Shown here piece by piece: positions 62,796 through 64,000 of a stretch of 64,000 nt of DNA. Location of the stretch: positions 44,842-108,841 of the forward strand of contig NZ_AUAS01000017.1 in the NCBI RefSeq assembly GCF_000428845.1, in the 5' to 3' direction. The notes under the pieces were generated by a model. The model saw nothing but the letters and a program-made list of their open reading frames with translations, was not told the origin of the DNA and did no database searches. Made by a program: the position numbers and the translations under genes. How positions within the stretch are numbered: the stretch's first letter is position 1; each line of letters begins with the position of its first letter. Origin of the DNA: Dyadobacter alkalitolerans DSM 23607 (GTDB taxonomy: Bacteria; Bacteroidota; Bacteroidia; Cytophagales; Spirosomataceae).

Positions 62796-62841
62796 CTTGT
62801 GATAAGGAGTTACAGATTTTTTTTGACCTGATCATTCGGCT

Positions 62842-63606
62842 ATGCAGATCGACGAGGAATTCAAGCGTTTTAAACAAATTAGGGAAGAGTTGAATCTGAC
62901 CCAGTCTGCGTTTGCAGACGAGCTGGGCATCAGCGCGACGACCGCTGATATTGAGCGCGGGCGGACGCGGATTCCCGGGCAGGTTGTGAAGGAATTATTG
63001 CGAAAATATAGCATTAATCCATTGTGGCTTTTTGGTGATAGCAAGCAGAAATATTTACAGCCGGACAAGTTGCTGATGAGTCCCAAGGTTGTGACCGTAG
63101 ATAATGCTGGCAAAGACAATATCGTGCTGGTAAGTGCCAAAGCGGCAGCTGGTTATCCTAATAACATTGGGGATGCACAATGGTTTGAGACGTTGCCCGC
63201 CTTCTCTATCCCGCTGCCCGAATTCCGGAATGCTACATTCCGAGGTTTTCAGGTAGAAGGCGATAGTATGTTGCCGGTGCTGCATTCGGGCGAATGGATC
63301 GTCGGGAAGGCGCTGGATGATTGGGAAAGTCTTAATCCAAAGCAGATCTACGTCGTGGTGACGGTTGATAGCATTTTGGTAAAAAAAATCCAGCAGGAAA
63401 GTCAGTCTACATTCATAAACCTGGTTTCATCAAACCCCGAATACAGTCCCATCCGCATCGATCGCAGCGAGATCAAAGAAATTTGGATCGTAAATAGCAA
63501 GCTAACTTTCGATCTCGAAGCAGATCATCAGCAGGTCAGCTTGCTGAGCTTGCATACGGAGATGAAAGAATTAAAAGAGGAGATGCGGAAGCTTGTAGCG
63601 AGGTAA
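62842..63606 (+). CDS. LexA-like XRE/S24 self-cleaving repressor
   Basis: 254 residues. N-terminal XRE helix-turn-helix (FKQIREELNLTQSAFADELGISATTADIERG), linker, and S24 peptidase domain with a self-cleavage Ala103-Gly104 in AKAAAGYPN, nucleophile Ser142 in GDSMLP and general base Lys181 in SILVKKI, spaced as in LexA. A C-terminal coiled helix (LHTEMKELKEEMRKLVAR) may help dimerise. RecA-stimulated cleavage would lift repression. Its position, divergent from dinB-dnaE2 across three palindromes, marks it as their local SOS-type repressor. Confidence 0.9.
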   Translation: MQIDEEFKRFKQIREELNLTQSAFADELGISATTADIERGRTRIPGQVVKELLRKYSINPLWLFGDSKQKYLQPDKLLMSPKVVTVDNAGKDNIVLVSAKAAAGYPNNIGDAQWFETLPAFSIPLPEFRNATFRGFQVEGDSMLPVLHSGEWIVGKALDDWESLNPKQIYVVVTVDSILVKKIQQESQSTFINLVSSNPEYSPIRIDRSEIKEIWIVNSKLTFDLEADHQQVSLLSLHTEMKELKEEMRKLVAR

Positions 63607-63611
63607 AAAGC

Positions 63612-63689
63612 TTAGTAGTGAAAGCGGCACTGAAGGATGTGGATTGAGTCATCCTTGACTTCGTAAATTAGGCGATGTTCGTCGGTTAT
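63612..63689 (-). pseudogene. 3' remnant of a YoeB/Txe-type toxin gene, cut by an insertion element
   Basis: Read on the minus strand, the last 25 codons give ITDEHRLIYEVKDDSIHIL then QCRFHY and a TAA stop. ITDEHRLIYEV and the CRFHY end are the C-terminal hallmarks of YoeB, including the catalytic His/Tyr region. The frame ceases at the IS boundary near 63690, so the rest of the toxin and any YefM antitoxin gene must lie beyond the element. Confidence 0.75.
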
Positions 63690-63718
63690 GACACTATTTC
63701 AAAATCTGTGTAAAGTTT

Positions 63719-63746
63719 AAATCGGGGTTTGTAACTCCGATTTTTT
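63719..63746 (+). terminator. Terminator-like hairpin inside the IS, before the transposase
   Basis: 9-bp arms 63719-63727 and 63735-63743 with one wobble, followed by six T. It would stop outside transcription from entering the transposase gene. Confidence 0.6.
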
Positions 63747-63767
63747 ACTTTTAACAAAACACATTTT

Positions 63768-64000
63768 ATGAGACCAGAAGATTTGTTGACTGATGAGTTT
63801 TTAAAGCAGTTCAAGAGCCGCGATACGCTCAATGACTTTCTTGGCCAGTTGCAGAAGCGGGGCATTGAGAAGATGCTGGAAGGCGAGCTGGATGGGCACT
63901 TGGGGTATGACAAGCATGAACAGTCGCTCAATAATAACTCCCGCAATGGCTATGGAAAAAAGAGGGTTAAAACCAGCTATGGCGAGTCAGAAATAAGAAT
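63768..64000 (+). CDS. IS256-family transposase, N-terminal part
   Basis: At least 77 codons visible, running off the window. MRPEDLLTDEFLKQFKSRDT begins the chain, and GIEKMLEGELDGHLGYDKHE ... NSRNGYGKKRVKTSYGESEI is the DNA-binding N-terminal region of IS256/mutator-type transposases (PF00872). The DDE residues would be downstream, outside the window. Confidence 0.9.
   Translation, partial: MRPEDLLTDEFLKQFKSRDTLNDFLGQLQKRGIEKMLEGELDGHLGYDKHEQSLNNNSRNGYGKKRVKTSYGESEIR

Larger units (their letters stand above)
63690..64000 (+). mobile_element. IS256-family insertion sequence, left end (element continues past the window)
   Basis: The element probably begins near 63690, where the toxin frame breaks and the end-like sequence TTTCAAAATCTGTGTAAAG (63696-63714) appears. 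It holds the hairpin at 63719-63746 and the transposase start. The exact end and target duplication cannot be set because the right end is outside. Confidence 0.75.

Noticed and set aside
63686..63946. An 86-codon open frame on the minus strand at the right end
   Set aside because: It is the complement of the IS256-type transposase N terminus, whose family motifs are clear on the + strand.
1..64000. Phage, restriction-modification or defence island
   Set aside because: No integrase, capsid, methyltransferase, Cas or abortive-infection genes are seen; only the IS256-type element and a toxin remnant are mobile or toxin-antitoxin related.

Overview
The window reads as a chromosome segment of a Bacteroidota bacterium of the Cytophagales, most like Dyadobacter/Spirosomaceae. 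The evidence is protein style and promoter style. There are many ~800-residue FtsX/MacB-type permeases beginning with the MLKNYLKIAxRN pattern, a Wzi-type capsule protein, DUF2911, DUF4097 and DUF885 proteins, and a RbfA/LolE gene pair. Promoters have the Bacteroidota form TTG-N(17-21)-TAnnTTTG, and Shine-Dalgarno sites are mostly absent. The genus is an inference from pattern memory, not from a search.

Layout. 1-7.9 kb: three FtsX permeases (the first cut by the window edge) and a Wzi-like outer-membrane protein. 7.9-16.7 kb: a small conserved protein, an AztD-like zinc-chaperone lipoprotein behind two Fur/Zur-type boxes, a CBM9-like/DUF885 operon, an ECF sigma factor, a GH1 glucosidase, an 18-residue-repeat beta-solenoid protein and a ComEA-like HhH protein. 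16.7-24.9 kb: LOG family protein, rpiB, a DUF6427-like membrane protein, rbfA, a LolC/E-like permease, an M1 aminopeptidase and a LacI regulator. 25.4-29.0 kb: a ferredoxin-reductase gene paired with a protein carrying the DVDDTA motif of class II terpene cyclases, an Nfu protein, rpmA and rplU. 29.3-34.1 kb: redoxin, SMP-30, DAG kinase, a membrane protein with an HTH_34 regulator, and small secreted proteins. 34.3-40.0 kb: recG, an FGGY kinase, an SGNH esterase and two beta-barrel proteins. 40.2-43.8 kb: an export cluster of TolC, an ABC ATPase, a membrane-tethered winged-helix regulator and a secreted protein. 44-50.4 kb: an MFS transporter and two more FtsX permeases. 50.4-58.4 kb: a frameshifted small lipoprotein, glyQS, an XRE regulator, pncB, DUF3820, an M16 protease and a lipoprotein. 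58.5-63.6 kb: a mutagenesis cassette (dnaE2-like, dinB) divergent from a LexA-like XRE/S24 repressor. 63.6-64 kb: the last 25 codons of a YoeB-type toxin gene cut off by an IS256-family element that runs out of the window.

The best candidates for new biology are: (i) three phased 11-bp palindromes in the dinB/S24 divergent promoter, (ii) two 15-bp 7-1-7 palindromes overlapping the promoter of the orphan AztD-like gene, (iii) the two-gene operon of a short DVDDTA protein with a 2Fe-2S flavoprotein reductase, and (iv) GTCCGA/TCGGAC palindromes upstream of exporter genes. I see no CRISPR array, rRNA, tRNA, prophage or classical defence island.
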